A model generated the notes under the pieces. That model searched no databases and was not told the DNA's origin. It saw only the letters and a program-made list of their open reading frames with translations. The position numbers were made by a program, and so were the translations under genes. A stretch of DNA of 64,000 nt from Pyropia yezoensis (lineage: Eukaryota > Rhodophyta > Bangiophyceae > Bangiales > Bangiaceae), in contig CM020618.1 in NCBI GenBank assembly GCA_009829735.1, positions 25,703,122 to 25,767,121 on the forward strand. The letters are read 5' to 3'. Shown here one piece after another: positions 25,401 through 35,579 of this stretch. Position 1 is the first letter of the stretch. Each line of letters starts with the position of its first letter.

Positions 25401-26806
25401 CCGCCCACACACCTGCCCACACGACGGCACCCGCCGGCCGGCCGCGTCGGGTGCGCCCGCGTCGGCGCACCGGCGGGTCAGCACCTGCCGCCCACAGTGG
25501 CAGGCGGTGGGCGGGGTGAGCGTCGCGCAAGGCGGACACGGCCCCGGGTGGCACAAGCGGCCACACGGGTGGGGGCACCCGCCCGCCGCCGCCCGCGGCC
25601 GTGCGCACGGCCCTCCACACGCGTGTGGGGTGACGCCGGGCAGGTCGGGCGGGTCCACCAGCCGCCCACAGTAGCACCGGTAGACGAGGCCAGGGGCGGC
25701 GGCCGGCTCTTGGCACGCGGGGCACCGAAAGGCGGGTGCGGCGGCAGCGCCGCTGCCGTCGCGCGCCGCGGCGGCGCCGTCGCTCCGCGCCCACCGCTTG
25801 ACGCAGTGCAGGTGGACGAGCGCCGCGCACGTGCCGCACGACCACACCGCCGCCGAACGGCGGATGCGGTCGTAGCAGATGGGGCACTCGACGGTGCCCT
25901 GCGCCAGCTGGGCGATCAGCTCAGCCGCGCGCGTCGAGTGCGCGAGCCCGTCTGCACCCGCCGCCGCGTCGGCCGCGGCGGCGCCAGGGACAAACGGGGG
26001 GACCGCGGCAGAGAGGCGGCTGTTGCCGCCGCCGCCGCCGCCGACGCCGCCATCAGCGCGGCCGCCACGACCCCGGCGGGAGCGCGACCCCGCCGCCTGG
26101 TACTGCTGGTACTGGGCGGAAAACGCAGAGGAGCCACCGCCCAGCGCCCCCGCACCACTCCGCCCACCGCCCCCCCCCCGCCCACCATTGCCGCTGCCGC
26201 CGCCACCGCCTCCACTGCCGCCGTCAACCCCCCCCGCGCCACGGTCGGCGCCCAGCACCCGCGGCAGCGGCCGCGCTCCCGCCAGCGGTGCTCCCCCCTC
26301 CACCTCCCCCGCCGGCACACGCGCGCCGCGGCCGCCGCGGCCGCGCCCCCCACCGCCGCCCCCCCCCCCCCCAGACCGCCCCCCTCCACCCCCCCCCCCC
26401 CAAGCACCCGCCCCCGCCCCCGCCCAGCGGGCAGCACCGCAGCGGTGCCACCTTCGGGGCCGCTGCCCAGCAGCGTGGGCGGCCGCGGCCCGCCACCGCC
26501 GACAAAACCGCCGCCGCCGCCGCCGCCGCCGCCACCGCCGCCGCCGCCGCCACCGCCGCCGCCACCGTCGCCACCACCAGCCGCCAGCCCCACGCGGGCG
26601 TCGCCCCCACCGAGGAGCGCCCCACCCAAAGGGCGGCCACGGCCGCCAGGCCGGCGGGGCGCCCGGCCACCGCCGCGGCGGCCACCACCGCCACGAAAGC
26701 CGCTTGCGTCGTCAGCAGCCGACGACGACGTCGACGATGGCGGCGGTGGTGGCTGTGATGGGAGCGCCGTCGGCGTCGCCACCGCCGCGGAGGACCCGCC
26801 GTCCAT
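22431..26806 (-). CDS. NFX1: NF-X1-type zinc-finger protein (RING + NF-X1 fingers + R3H)
   Basis: Homologue of the NF-X1/NFXL1/FAP1 family, nuclear proteins that act as transcriptional regulators and possible ubiquitin ligases. In coding order: a Gly/Arg-rich N-terminus; a RING-type domain starting CPICYDRI and reaching FRCPACQ (about 25890 down to 25715); about nine NF-X1 fingers of the form CGxxCxxxLxCGxHxCxxxCHxGxCxxC (about 25660 to 23960), one degenerate; and an R3H domain whose core RLAAH-ALGDAYYNLE lies near 23310-23370. An RRM-like segment containing ALVHFSTPERA (near 22950) follows, and the protein ends in a poly-Ala/Gly tail with GSAWDD at the stop. The main frame is open for about 1295 codons without an intron but its first start-like codon is GTG at 26318. 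A good ATG (26804-26806) opens an RGG-rich N-terminus in another frame, and the two frames meet in C runs at about 26350-26410. I therefore place the start at 26806 and suspect a homopolymer-length error or short intron there. Family call is strong; exact start is less sure. Confidence 0.85.
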
Positions 26807-28075
26807 GGGGTGGGGGGGGCGCCGTCTCGCGGGGAGAGCACAAGAAGGGGAAGCGAAAGAGAAAACCGGCGGCGAGAACAAGTGGTGGGGGACGGAGGAG
26901 GAAAAAACGGTCGGAAGAAACAGGAGGGGGAAGGTGTAGCAAGAGCACGCTCGGTGACGGAGCAGGGTAGCCGCAGTCGCCGACAACGGGCGTCAATAGG
27001 AACCCGCAGTGCGGTTCCACAACCGTGAGCCCGTTGGCAGCGGCCGCTCCCCGGCAGCCGCCCCAACTGGCGCCGGCGACCGCGCACGGCCGCCGCGGTC
27101 GCCACAGTCCCGCGTCTGCCACACCCACGCGGGGGGGTCGGCCGGCCGCAGCCGCCGCCGCGGCCAAGGGGTGGAGGCTGGCAGGCAGGCGAGGGTTGGA
27201 GGGGTGGAGGAAGAGGAGGCGGTGGTCATCCAACGGCGGCGGGGGGGGTGGGGGGGGGGAGCGCTGGCCCGCCAGCGTGGCCACGCGGCCGCTGGCGGTC
27301 CACCCATGCGCTGGGGGGAGGCCTTCGCGCCGGGGACACGTTCCTATTAGTAGCCCCCCCCAGGAGGAACATGCAGCACCCGAATCCACGGCAGAGCCAG
27401 CCTGCTTGGCTGCCACCAGGACAGGAGCACACGCGACAAGGCGGCGACTGTTGGCAGACGCACCCAACTCATCCCTGTCAGTGCACGCCCAGTTCAGAGT
27501 ACCTGTTTGCGGACGTCTGGCTTGCTACCCCATGAAGCAGCGTGAAGCACAGCAGCTCAGGACACAAAAAAACGCGCATAAAACCGGAAAACTCATAGCG
27601 CTTTTTATGGTATAGGGGTCCTCTGTTTCTCTTGCGCCAGTCTGTCTCCAGGTACCCGTTGGTGCCTGTCTGGCGCGTCTCTCTGCGCTTTTTCTCGGTG
27701 TTGTGGAGAGTTTTCAACCAATGAGATACATCCGTTCTGACCCAGATGTCCGCCCTTAACTGGGCGTGAGTGTGAGACCAGGCTGCGCCATGTCCTCCAC
27801 ACGAACTAGGTAAGGGGGAGTACGGTGCGTCTTGTTCCTCGTCGACGAGGAACAAGGACGAGGGGTGAGACAGAGCGCCCCAGACCACAAAGAGGAAAGA
27901 GGGAACCGGGCGGGGATGGAAATACCCGCGGGGACACCACAGGACCAAATCACACCATTGGGGCCACAAAAAGAACCGGGCAGCACGGAGCGGGTGGCAC
28001 GGCCTCCTCTCTGTCCCTCCCCTCCCTACCCTCATCCCGCACCCACGCCACGTGCCCCGTCCGCACGGGTGTCAG
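26807..28075. other. Spacer upstream of the NF-X1 gene and downstream of the IES2-like gene
   Basis: No gene I can support. It should contain the NF-X1 promoter (right of 26806) and the 3' end of the IES2-like gene (left of 28076). Composition drops in GC at about 27480-27760, with AAAAAAACGCGCATAAAA near 27566-27583. A perfect palindrome lies at 27831-27856. Several short open frames show no recognisable protein. Confidence 0.6.
27831..27856. repeat. Perfect 26 bp palindrome
   Basis: The half-site CTTGTTCCTCGTC is followed directly by its exact reverse complement, with no spacer; the centre is GTCGAC. It lies about 220 bp beyond the stop of the IES2-like gene and about 1 kb upstream of the NF-X1 start. 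It could be a dimeric protein-binding site or a fold-back in RNA. Confidence 0.9.
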
Positions 28076-29590
28076 TCACGCCTCGGTCGCAAAGACCCGC
28101 TTGCCCGTCTTGGGGTCCCGCGTACACGCTGGCGGCGGAGGCCGCCGCGGGAGGCCGCCCGCAACCAGCGGCGGCAGCGGGTCGCCCGCCACAAACGACA
28201 GCGTCGTCCCGCCGCCCGACCGGCTCGACAGGTGCCGCACCGCCCCACGGCGTGGCCGATTGACTGCCAGCGTCTCGCGCGCGTCGGCGACGGCCGCCTC
28301 AGACGCCTGTACTGCCTTCTTGCGTTTGGTCGTCACCCCGCGGAGGACGCGCTCAATGGTGGCCACCCGCTTCTCCTGCCGCCGCTTTTCGTGGGTGATT
28401 CGCCGGAGGCGAGCCACTTGCTCCTTGCGGAGGGTGGCCTCCTCCGCATCGCCGTCGCCGTCGGCATCGTCGCCACGGGTGGTCGCCGACCCCACGGACC
28501 CTGACCGCCGCGACTGCCGCGCCGACGAGGAGGCGGGCGGCAGGCTGCCACCGCGGCTGCTGCTACCGACGCCGCCTCCGCCACCGTCGCAACCATCACC
28601 ACCACCATCACCACCCCCGCCGCCACCCCGACCACTGGCTGGCCCATCAGCGTCCGCGTCCCCATCCACGTCCGCATCCACATCCGCATCTGCGTCCTCG
28701 TCGTCGTCACCGCCCGCCGACGAGCGTGGCGGCTCCTCGCTGGACCGCCCGCCGCCCTCAAACGCCAGCCCGCGGGAGCGGATGGAGGTGTCCCGTTCAG
28801 GGAGACGCTCAACCGACCCGTCGTCGTCAGACAGGCCATCGTCTGCGTCGGGATCGTCGCTGCCGCCAACCCCCCCACCAGCGACGCCCCCTCCACGCGA
28901 CAGTCGTGACGGCCGGCCAGATGCGGCAGCGGCGGCGCCCCCACGGCCACCGCGACTTCGAACTTTGACGCGCAGCCGACCCGCCCGAACCGACGGCGGC
29001 GGCGGGCTGTCCCCGTCAGACGCGCCAGTCGCCTTGTCACCCATCACCACGTCTGCATCATCGTCATCATCAATATCGTCGGCAGCATCCTCTTCATCCG
29101 TGGAAGACTTTTTGGTACGCGTCAGCCGCCGAGAAGGCCGCGCCTTGGCCGAACGCTTCGATGCCGGAGCAGCTCCCACCGCCCCACCGCCACCGCCACC
29201 GCCACCGCCGCGGTCGTCACTGTCCGAGCCGCCGCTCCCAGCGGTTCGAGCCACCAACCGCCGGCGGGTGGGTGCGGTGCCCGAACCGCGGCCGCCACCG
29301 CTGCTCCGCCCTGAAGGCTGCGACGACCGCGCAGGGGAAGCAGAGCCGTGCGCGGCTGGCGGGGAGCCACTCCGTGGCCGTGCGCTCGACCGGCCGCGGG
29401 TGGTAGAGCCCGCTCCCGCTGCCGATGCCCCTGCCCCAGAGGAAGACGACGGCCGCGTGACGCAGGGTACCTGGGGAATGTTGGCGGCGGCGCCCGCCCC
29501 GTCATCGTCACTGCTCTCGACAATGCGCGAGGCGGGGCGACGGGAGCGCTTGCGAGGAATCGATGGCAAGCTAGATGTATCTTCGTCCAT
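28076..29590 (-). CDS. IES2: IES2/INO80B-like subunit of the INO80 chromatin remodeller (PAPA-1-like)
   Basis: About 504 residues, one uninterrupted frame. The N-terminal two thirds is low complexity: Ser/Arg/Gly-rich with acidic runs (DDDDDAD near 29050-29080 and a long Asp/Ala run near 28640-28710). The C-terminal third carries the recognisable part: EEATLRKEQVARLRRITHEK (about 28387-28446), then RRQEKRVATIERVLRG. This matches the PAPA-1-like pattern of IES2/INO80B proteins, where EExxLRKxExARxRR is followed by a charged helix ending in TIxRLL. A terminal segment contains GTTLSF, a PPP motif and CTRDPKTGKRV just before the stop, as in plant and fungal relatives. In the family the protein binds the INO80 ATPase and supports nucleosome sliding in the nucleus. 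Start chosen at ATG 29590 (MDEDTSSLP); the open frame upstream of it looks like leader. The family call rests on pattern recognition only. Confidence 0.62.
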   Translation of the reverse strand: MDEDTSSLPSIPRKRSRRPASRIVESSDDDGAGAAANIPQVPCVTRPSSSSGAGASAAGAGSTTRGRSSARPRSGSPPAAHGSASPARSSQPSGRSSGGGRGSGTAPTRRRLVARTAGSGGSDSDDRGGGGGGGGGAVGAAPASKRSAKARPSRRLTRTKKSSTDEEDAADDIDDDDDADVVMGDKATGASDGDSPPPPSVRAGRLRVKVRSRGGRGGAAAAASGRPSRLSRGGGVAGGGVGGSDDPDADDGLSDDDGSVERLPERDTSIRSRGLAFEGGGRSSEEPPRSSAGGDDDEDADADVDADVDGDADADGPASGRGGGGGGDGGGDGCDGGGGGVGSSSRGGSLPPASSSARQSRRSGSVGSATTRGDDADGDGDAEEATLRKEQVARLRRITHEKRRQEKRVATIERVLRGVTTKRKKAVQASEAAVADARETLAVNRPRRGAVRHLSSRSGGGTTLSFVAGDPLPPLVAGGLPRRPPPPACTRDPKTGKRVFATEA

Positions 29591-30602
29591 GACCGTGGAG
29601 ATGCAAGTCAATCCGCACACAAGTTGGTGTGAGAAGAGGGCGAGGAGTGCAAAAGGGTCGGACAGAGAGCGTGGACGGCCCGAGGTGGGCGCAGAGTGGG
29701 GGGAGCGGGTGCGGTCGAGCAAGAACTATGTATCGGGCTGGGCTCTCGATAACAGCTGCGCGCGCCGGGCTTCCTGTCCCAGTACATGCACGTATTTTGT
29801 ATTTGGAAAGAGAGGTCCCTCAGGCGATTTGCAAGCAAATCGATGTGCGGGATGCGGGTGCCCCCCTGAGATGGCAAGCCCAGTTACATATATGTAAGGC
29901 CAGATACAGGTAGATTCAGAAGACACGGGGGGGCTGAGGATGCCCTCGGGGTGCAACATCGTGGTAGCCCCCCAACCCACAGCCTCCCCGAATCTGGCGC
30001 CCGCCCATTTCCGCCCGCCCGCTGGCGCTCCCGAACACTTCCGAGCAAATTTTGACATGCTGGCCGCAACATCGGGCCCGCGCCCATGCGGCTCCAGCCA
30101 CATGACATATTTGAAAAAATCAATTAGACCGAACTTTGAACCGCTCTTCGGGATCCAGAGAACAAGAAGAGACGCCTGTCTCTCTCGCCTGCCCTATGAC
30201 CTATCCACACCATGCGTGCCGCATGCCGCAGACCACTGCCCCCTTCCCGCATACGATAGTGCGGGGGTGCGCAACGGGGGAGCTGGGGGGCGCGCACGGA
30301 CCGAACACGCTGAAAGGGCGCAGCGCCCAACAGACGCAAGGGATACGGCCATAGGCGGGCGCCGGCGGCGCACGCTGATGTCTACTGCTACACCCACGCG
30401 GCCACAGCCGCCCCCCCCCCCGCACCGGCGGCCCTCCCTCCCGCATCGACGGCACTCCCCCCCGTCACCCCGCCCGACGGCAGCTCCCATCTCACTGCCG
30501 GGCGGGCGCCCACCCGCTGCCTTCCCGCTCCACGACGGGCCCGCGCCCCCGCCACCGCACCAGCCCTACAACAAGAATAACGCGGATATCCGGGTTCTGT
30601 GT
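29591..30602. other. Spacer upstream of the IES2-like gene
   Basis: No gene supported. It probably holds the promoter of the minus-strand IES2-like gene. Lower-GC islands occur near 29780-29910 and 30100-30190. Open frames on both strands are short and show no recognisable family. Confidence 0.5.
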
Positions 30603-30634
30603 GCAGTAGTCCGGGTTTTTTCCCGGATTACTGC
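30603..30634. other. Hairpin with 13 bp arms and a T6 loop
   Basis: Arm GCAGTAGTCCGGG, loop TTTTTT, arm CCCGGATTACTGC. Twelve of thirteen pairs are Watson-Crick and the remaining one is G-T. No gene end is recognised beside it, so a transcript terminator role is not supported; it may be the remnant of a short inverted-repeat element. Confidence 0.75.
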
Positions 30635-33600
30635 CGGATGTGGGTATGGCGGGCGCGGGGCGCGGAAGTAGCGGATCCCTGCTGGGCGCGCCGCCGCCGC
30701 CACTATCCGCCGCCCCAGTCGGCCTGGCGCTGCTACCCGCGACCACCCCAGGCTTCTGCTGCCTGCCGCCGGCATTGCCGCCGCCACCCGGATGAAGGAG
30801 GGTGTTGCGAATGGTGGTCAGCAGCCTGCTCATGGCGCCACCGCTGCCGCCGACGGGCCGTGCGCCCAGCCACGCCGCCCCGCCCCACAGGCCGCCCCAA
30901 AGCCCTCGCCCGCCGGGTCGCCCTGCCGACGACGCAGACGCGTCAGCTCCCCGCTTGCACGGTACAGTCTTTATCCATTGTTGGGCACCGTTTGTGGCGA
31001 CCGTAAGCCCAAGGATTGTAACTTGATTCCGTCATCTGATTAGTCGGTGACAACGATCGAATGCTGACACTTGCGTTGATCGCACCGTAGAGGTCGGTCG
31101 ACCTGCATTGGTTACTAGACACCGTGCCCAAGAAAGGATGTCACAGCAATGGAGAAAGACTGTACAGGTGTACCTGTGGGACCGTTCGTAGATATGACAA
31201 TCGTGGTCACAGGGGGCATACGGGGTGCCCGCAATCGACGTTCGTAGAGTTCTCGAAGCCAGCGGAGGACCAATGACGTACCGCTATACCGTCCGTATCC
31301 GCGCGGGCACAATCGATGTTTTTGGTCCATCTGGGAGGCCCATATTGGGGGCGCGCTTTGGATAGATTTGGTCGTTTGCAAGGCCCCTATCCAGATAGAT
31401 AGCGATCCCAGCCGTTCATGTGAGGACGGGAAAAATATGCAAGTGGCTTTCTTACAAACATGCTGGTAATCCACGCGATGTAAAAGCGAGCCACGTGGAC
31501 TGCGCTACCCAATGGCACGGCTTGAGGGGCCGCATGCAACGTTGCCTCCCTGCGGACGGCTCATCAGTCCCAGTAAGTATCGTGTAATTTATAGTCAATG
31601 CCACCGGTGTGAACTACACTCTCGAGAGTTAGGGAGGCGTCACGCCGGGTATCGCGCGCCCTCCCCAGGACGAGCGCTGGTGTGGGTCAGCCCAGTTGTC
31701 GTGCACGTGAATATCTCCCTCGCCAGCCGTGGTCTCTAGTAAAGCGCGACGGCTCGCCGGCTACGTTCTATGCAAGATCCCTGCAGCTGTTGGGCGACGT
31801 CGGTTTGACCGAGCAGTCAAACGACATCTGGAGCGCGCTCTGCATCACTTGTGCGCGCTTAGCGATGGCGATGCTTGCGTGAGCTGGCACCTACATGCTT
31901 CGGTGTATGGCCGTGACGGCAGTTTGTTCTTTGCACCCGTTTGGGAAGCATAGCGCCTTATCCGTAGCACTACATGCACAGTGATAGGCCAGGCGTACAG
32001 GTTTGTACACGCGCAAAGGGCGATGGCTTCTGGAGCTCGTCATCTGCTGCAGACGAGGACTCCTGCGACTGTGGAACTGCCCCCTGGCGATGGTCTGCGG
32101 CCAGGCCGGAGGACGGGAGCACGACGATCTCGGTTGCCTCGCTGGAGGTCCGAGTCGGAGTGTGACTTGCTTCCCGTCTCGGCAGGCGGAGGCGGACGCG
32201 ACCAAGCGCCCTCTTCCTCGGGCGAGGAAAGTGATTTCGGTGCTGTTCTTGAAGATTCGTCTCTTCGTCGCCTTTTTTCGTCTGTCGTTGAAGTACGGCC
32301 TGCGGCACATGTGCCGTAGGCATCAGCTATCTCGCTGTTTTAATCTGTACTGAGCACGACGAAGTCGCCGATTCAGGTGTTCGATGACGTAACTGTGCAC
32401 GTCCATACCGCTGTGAGGCGGGGCACGTCCTTCCAGGAGGTTCGAGGCCGACTTCCATGGTGGTCCCACCGATCCAGTGCAGACGGCTCGCCCCTGAAGC
32501 CTTGGCCTCTTTCAGTGGAGGTACCTACATCGTGGGCGCTGGCGCTGGACCGAAGCGTACGCAAACGTGCGCTAAATGTTGTGGTTCAGTTGGACCGGTA
32601 CGGGCCGCCGCTACAATTTCCAGGGCGATTCCGTCTGGCGTGCGTAATCTTGGCGATCGACAAGGGCGCGGCCGCTGAGGCTGCTCTTTGGCGGCACTTG
32701 CCCCCACGCGCTTGAGCCGCCATCACGACGAAGGCGAACGGCGCGGCCCCGCGAGCAGGTCTCGCTGCCGAGGGTGGAACATTAGTCGGCGAAGGCACTG
32801 CGGCGGTGCCCGCGTTGAGCACCAGACCACGTAAGACGGAAGGTGATGAGAGTCTGTCGTCCTCGGGCGACTCGTCCTTGAGTGGCGGCGCCGAGCGAGC
32901 TGCCGTCGTCATTGCTGCAGCAGGGACGGAAGGGCCGAGCTCTACGAGCGTATTTCACAGTCCTTCTCCGGGTTATTCACGGTTCACTGGGCGGCCCGAA
33001 GGGGGCGCAGCTCAGACTGCGGCATTGACGCCTGCTGCTGGACAGACCGACTACGATGCGGAAAAGAAGGTCAAGTCGGCAACACCATCTAACGGCCAGC
33101 CACGTGCGCCTCACAAAGGTGGCGCAAGTCAGCAAGTGCCGGCGGCTCTGGCCCCTAGGGGTCAATCGCTCGCCGCCGCTTCGGCACCATCCCAAACTTT
33201 CACTACCACATCTTCCCTAACTCCTGCTTACACAACGGCCCCAGCTGCTGCATCAACCCGATCCCGAGCTCTTCCCCCTGGCTTCGAGCGGGAGCCATGC
33301 AATCGCGCCGCCAGCCAGGCTCTTTCGACAGTTCAAAGTCGTCGCAGGCCGCCACTTGAACAAATACTGCTGCTCGAGAGGTGCTAGCATTTGCGAGCAC
33401 GGCAGGAGACAAGCCCCGTCAGGCCTCGGTTGAGAAGAGAGCCGTTGGTATCCTGCCGCGGCCGGAGGGTGCTATCTATAGCCCCCCTGCCCCATCTTCC
33501 CCTCCACAACGGTTTGTCGTCGGTGAGCAACGACCTTACCACGGGGACAGATCAGAGGAGCGCTTCGTTTTGGGCGGCTGTGTCGAAGACAGACAAAGAG

Positions 33601-34787
33601 GCTGTGCTGTGATTCGGACCATATGGCGCGGACGGTGAGCGTTGTGAAAATGGTGATGGACAAGGCAAAGAAAGGGGGTAGCCGCGTTCGTGTCTTCCGG
33701 GCTGGCCGTAAATCGGATGGACCTGGCCATCAAACCTAGCTAGGCGGCAATGGTCATTTAGGCCCAGGTTCACAGCAAGGGGCAGTCACATTATGCAGCC
33801 ATCGTGGCCCATCAGCAACGCACGGACGAAGTGGCCATCGCGGCGGACATGCGCAAGACCTACCTCCTGCGCAAGTGGGTGTCATGCCGGAGGGTGATGC
33901 GAAAGTACGATAAGTGGAGCGGGGCGACGGGGGCCTTTTCTAATCGGCTTTCCACTGGTGACAGCAGCGACGGTGGCAGCGACGACGACTGCGACTTTGC
34001 GGATACTGGGGACAGCGCAAGCTTAGATGGACATGGTGTAGGCGCTGAACGCTCTCATGCCTGTGCTGGCACTAGAGGTGCTGAAGGTCCTGCGGAGAAT
34101 GGAGCTGCCGCATGTGCGGTGTGAGCTGGGCGGTAAACTATGGGCGGGGCTGCAGGTGACGCAGTCACCGCGCACCGGCCGTCCGCTCGAGCGCCGCCCT
34201 ATAAGTACCAAGGCTGAAAAGCGGCACAAGGCTGAGCACTGAGCATGTCCAGGGAGAGTGAGGCCAGCACGCCCGCTCTAGTGGCTGTCTCCGACGCCTC
34301 CAAGGAGTGTACTTCGATCATTCTCTTTAACGTTCCTGAGATGCGGTCTCCTGAAAAGGCCAAGAATTTCCTCCAAGCCAACGCCCAAGCTGCGCTGGCC
34401 GCCCAAGCTGCGCTGGCCGCCCAAGCTGCGCTGGCCGCGGCGAGCATAGGCAAGGACGAAAGGTTAAGACAGTGTCGCCTGCCGGTACACCTGAAGAGCC
34501 GTCAATGTTTGAGGTTGAAGACGGCGAGTGGGAGCAGACGCCTCGGCCGCCTCCCCTGGCCCCGCCTGACTGTGGAGCAGAATCCGCATTGAATTCGGCG
34601 GATGATTCGGCGTTCGATGCCTCGATTCGAACTCACGTCATGGATCACATGCTATCCAGGCATCATGCAAAACTGCGCCACGGGCTGAATCCATGACATC
34701 TTGTGCCAGCTGTTCGGTTTTTACCCGACAAATTCTTCGAGCACAGACCGCTGGGTCCGTTACACGTAGCAGTCGCCCTGCTGCCAT
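30635..34787. other. Unrecognised, lower-GC region with patchy short open frames
   Basis: From about 31000 the base composition is visibly less GC-rich and loses the G/C runs of the host genes. Plus-strand frames of 100-190 codons follow one another (about 31981-32319, 32377-32715, 32806-33387, 33804-34124, 34245-34592). Some have Ser/Glu- and Asp-rich stretches such as SSSGEESDFG and DSSDGGSDDD. I cannot name any of them. The pattern looks like an old, decayed coding sequence, perhaps of a mobile element, but no reverse transcriptase, integrase or transposase motif is visible. Confidence 0.4.
34383..34436 (+). repeat. 18 bp minisatellite, three perfect copies
   Basis: The unit GCCCAAGCTGCGCTGGCC occurs three times in a row without a mismatch. 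Its length is a multiple of three, and it lies in an open frame where it reads as repeated AQAALA. Confidence 0.95.
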
Positions 34788-35256
34788 TGTGGCAAAAACC
34801 ACTCGCACACGCGACACCCAAGTTGGGGCGGTGCGCAAGGGCTGCCTCCCGTGTCGGGGGAACCGGAAGAAGTGCAAGTCGCACACACTCTGTCCCTGTT
34901 GTGGGGCAATCCCCCCACTGACAAACAAGAAGATGGTGTGTGGGCCAACAGTTTCTTGGTCGGGACGGGGAAGCAAGGCCAAGCCCCGCTGTCCCTCCCC
35001 TTATCCCCCCAGGGTCCCCTCAGAATCTCGCCACTCAGAATCTCCCACCCCAGCACCTGCCCACCGGGCCACACAAAAGTTCAAGACGATAAATGCAGAA
35101 AACCCTCAAATCCACGTTGGATTTACTACTAAGCTAACTATCCCAAACTTAGGGAATGTGGACCCAAATGCAGGGGGAGGAACGGGTCAGGCTAGTGGCC
35201 TGCCGCCCCTTGCATGGCACGTGTTGCCCCCCTGCCTGGGGGTCAATACTGCCACA
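34788..35256 (-). repeat. 3' LTR of element A
   Basis: Direct repeat of 43692-44159 at about 96% by eye, with matching TGTGGCA/TGCCACA ends. On the plus strand, transcription leaving its right edge would run into the opposite-strand frame at 35580. Confidence 0.95.
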
Positions 35257-35269
35257 CTCCCCTCTCCTC
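35257..35269 (-). other. Polypurine tract of element A
   Basis: In element sense this reads GAGGAGAGGGGAG and abuts the TGTGGCA start of the 3' LTR. Family knowledge makes this the plus-strand priming site. Confidence 0.85.
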
Positions 35270-35579
35270 AGTTCCGACCGACCCGGTCGGCCCTGCGAGG
35301 GGGCGTAGGAACGCACATCGCGGCGTTGGGGGCGCGACTTGCTGTCCCCCTGATACGTCACGTGGACGTGGAGGCGGTCACGTTGACCGCCCCTCTTCTC
35401 ACGCTTGCCCACTTGGCAGCTTGCTCTTATCGGTACTCACCTTACCACCACCAACACATCCTCTTCACCTTACCCTGGGCCGCCCCACGCTGGGGAGGCC
35501 ACCCATCTACCCGCGATCCAAGCCCCCCTCAACTCGCGGTGGGTCTCGTGCAACTGCAACCAGGTCGTCTCTCCCTAAC

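Noticed and set aside
26318-26318. Start of the NF-X1 protein at 26318
   Set aside because: The codon is GTG, not ATG, and an RGG-rich N-terminus with an ATG at 26806 lies just upstream across C runs.
27825-29897. 690-codon plus-strand frame opposite the IES2-like gene
   Set aside because: Composition is that of an antisense shadow (Pro/Arg/Ser), while the minus strand shows the PAPA-1-like signature and a sensible ATG.
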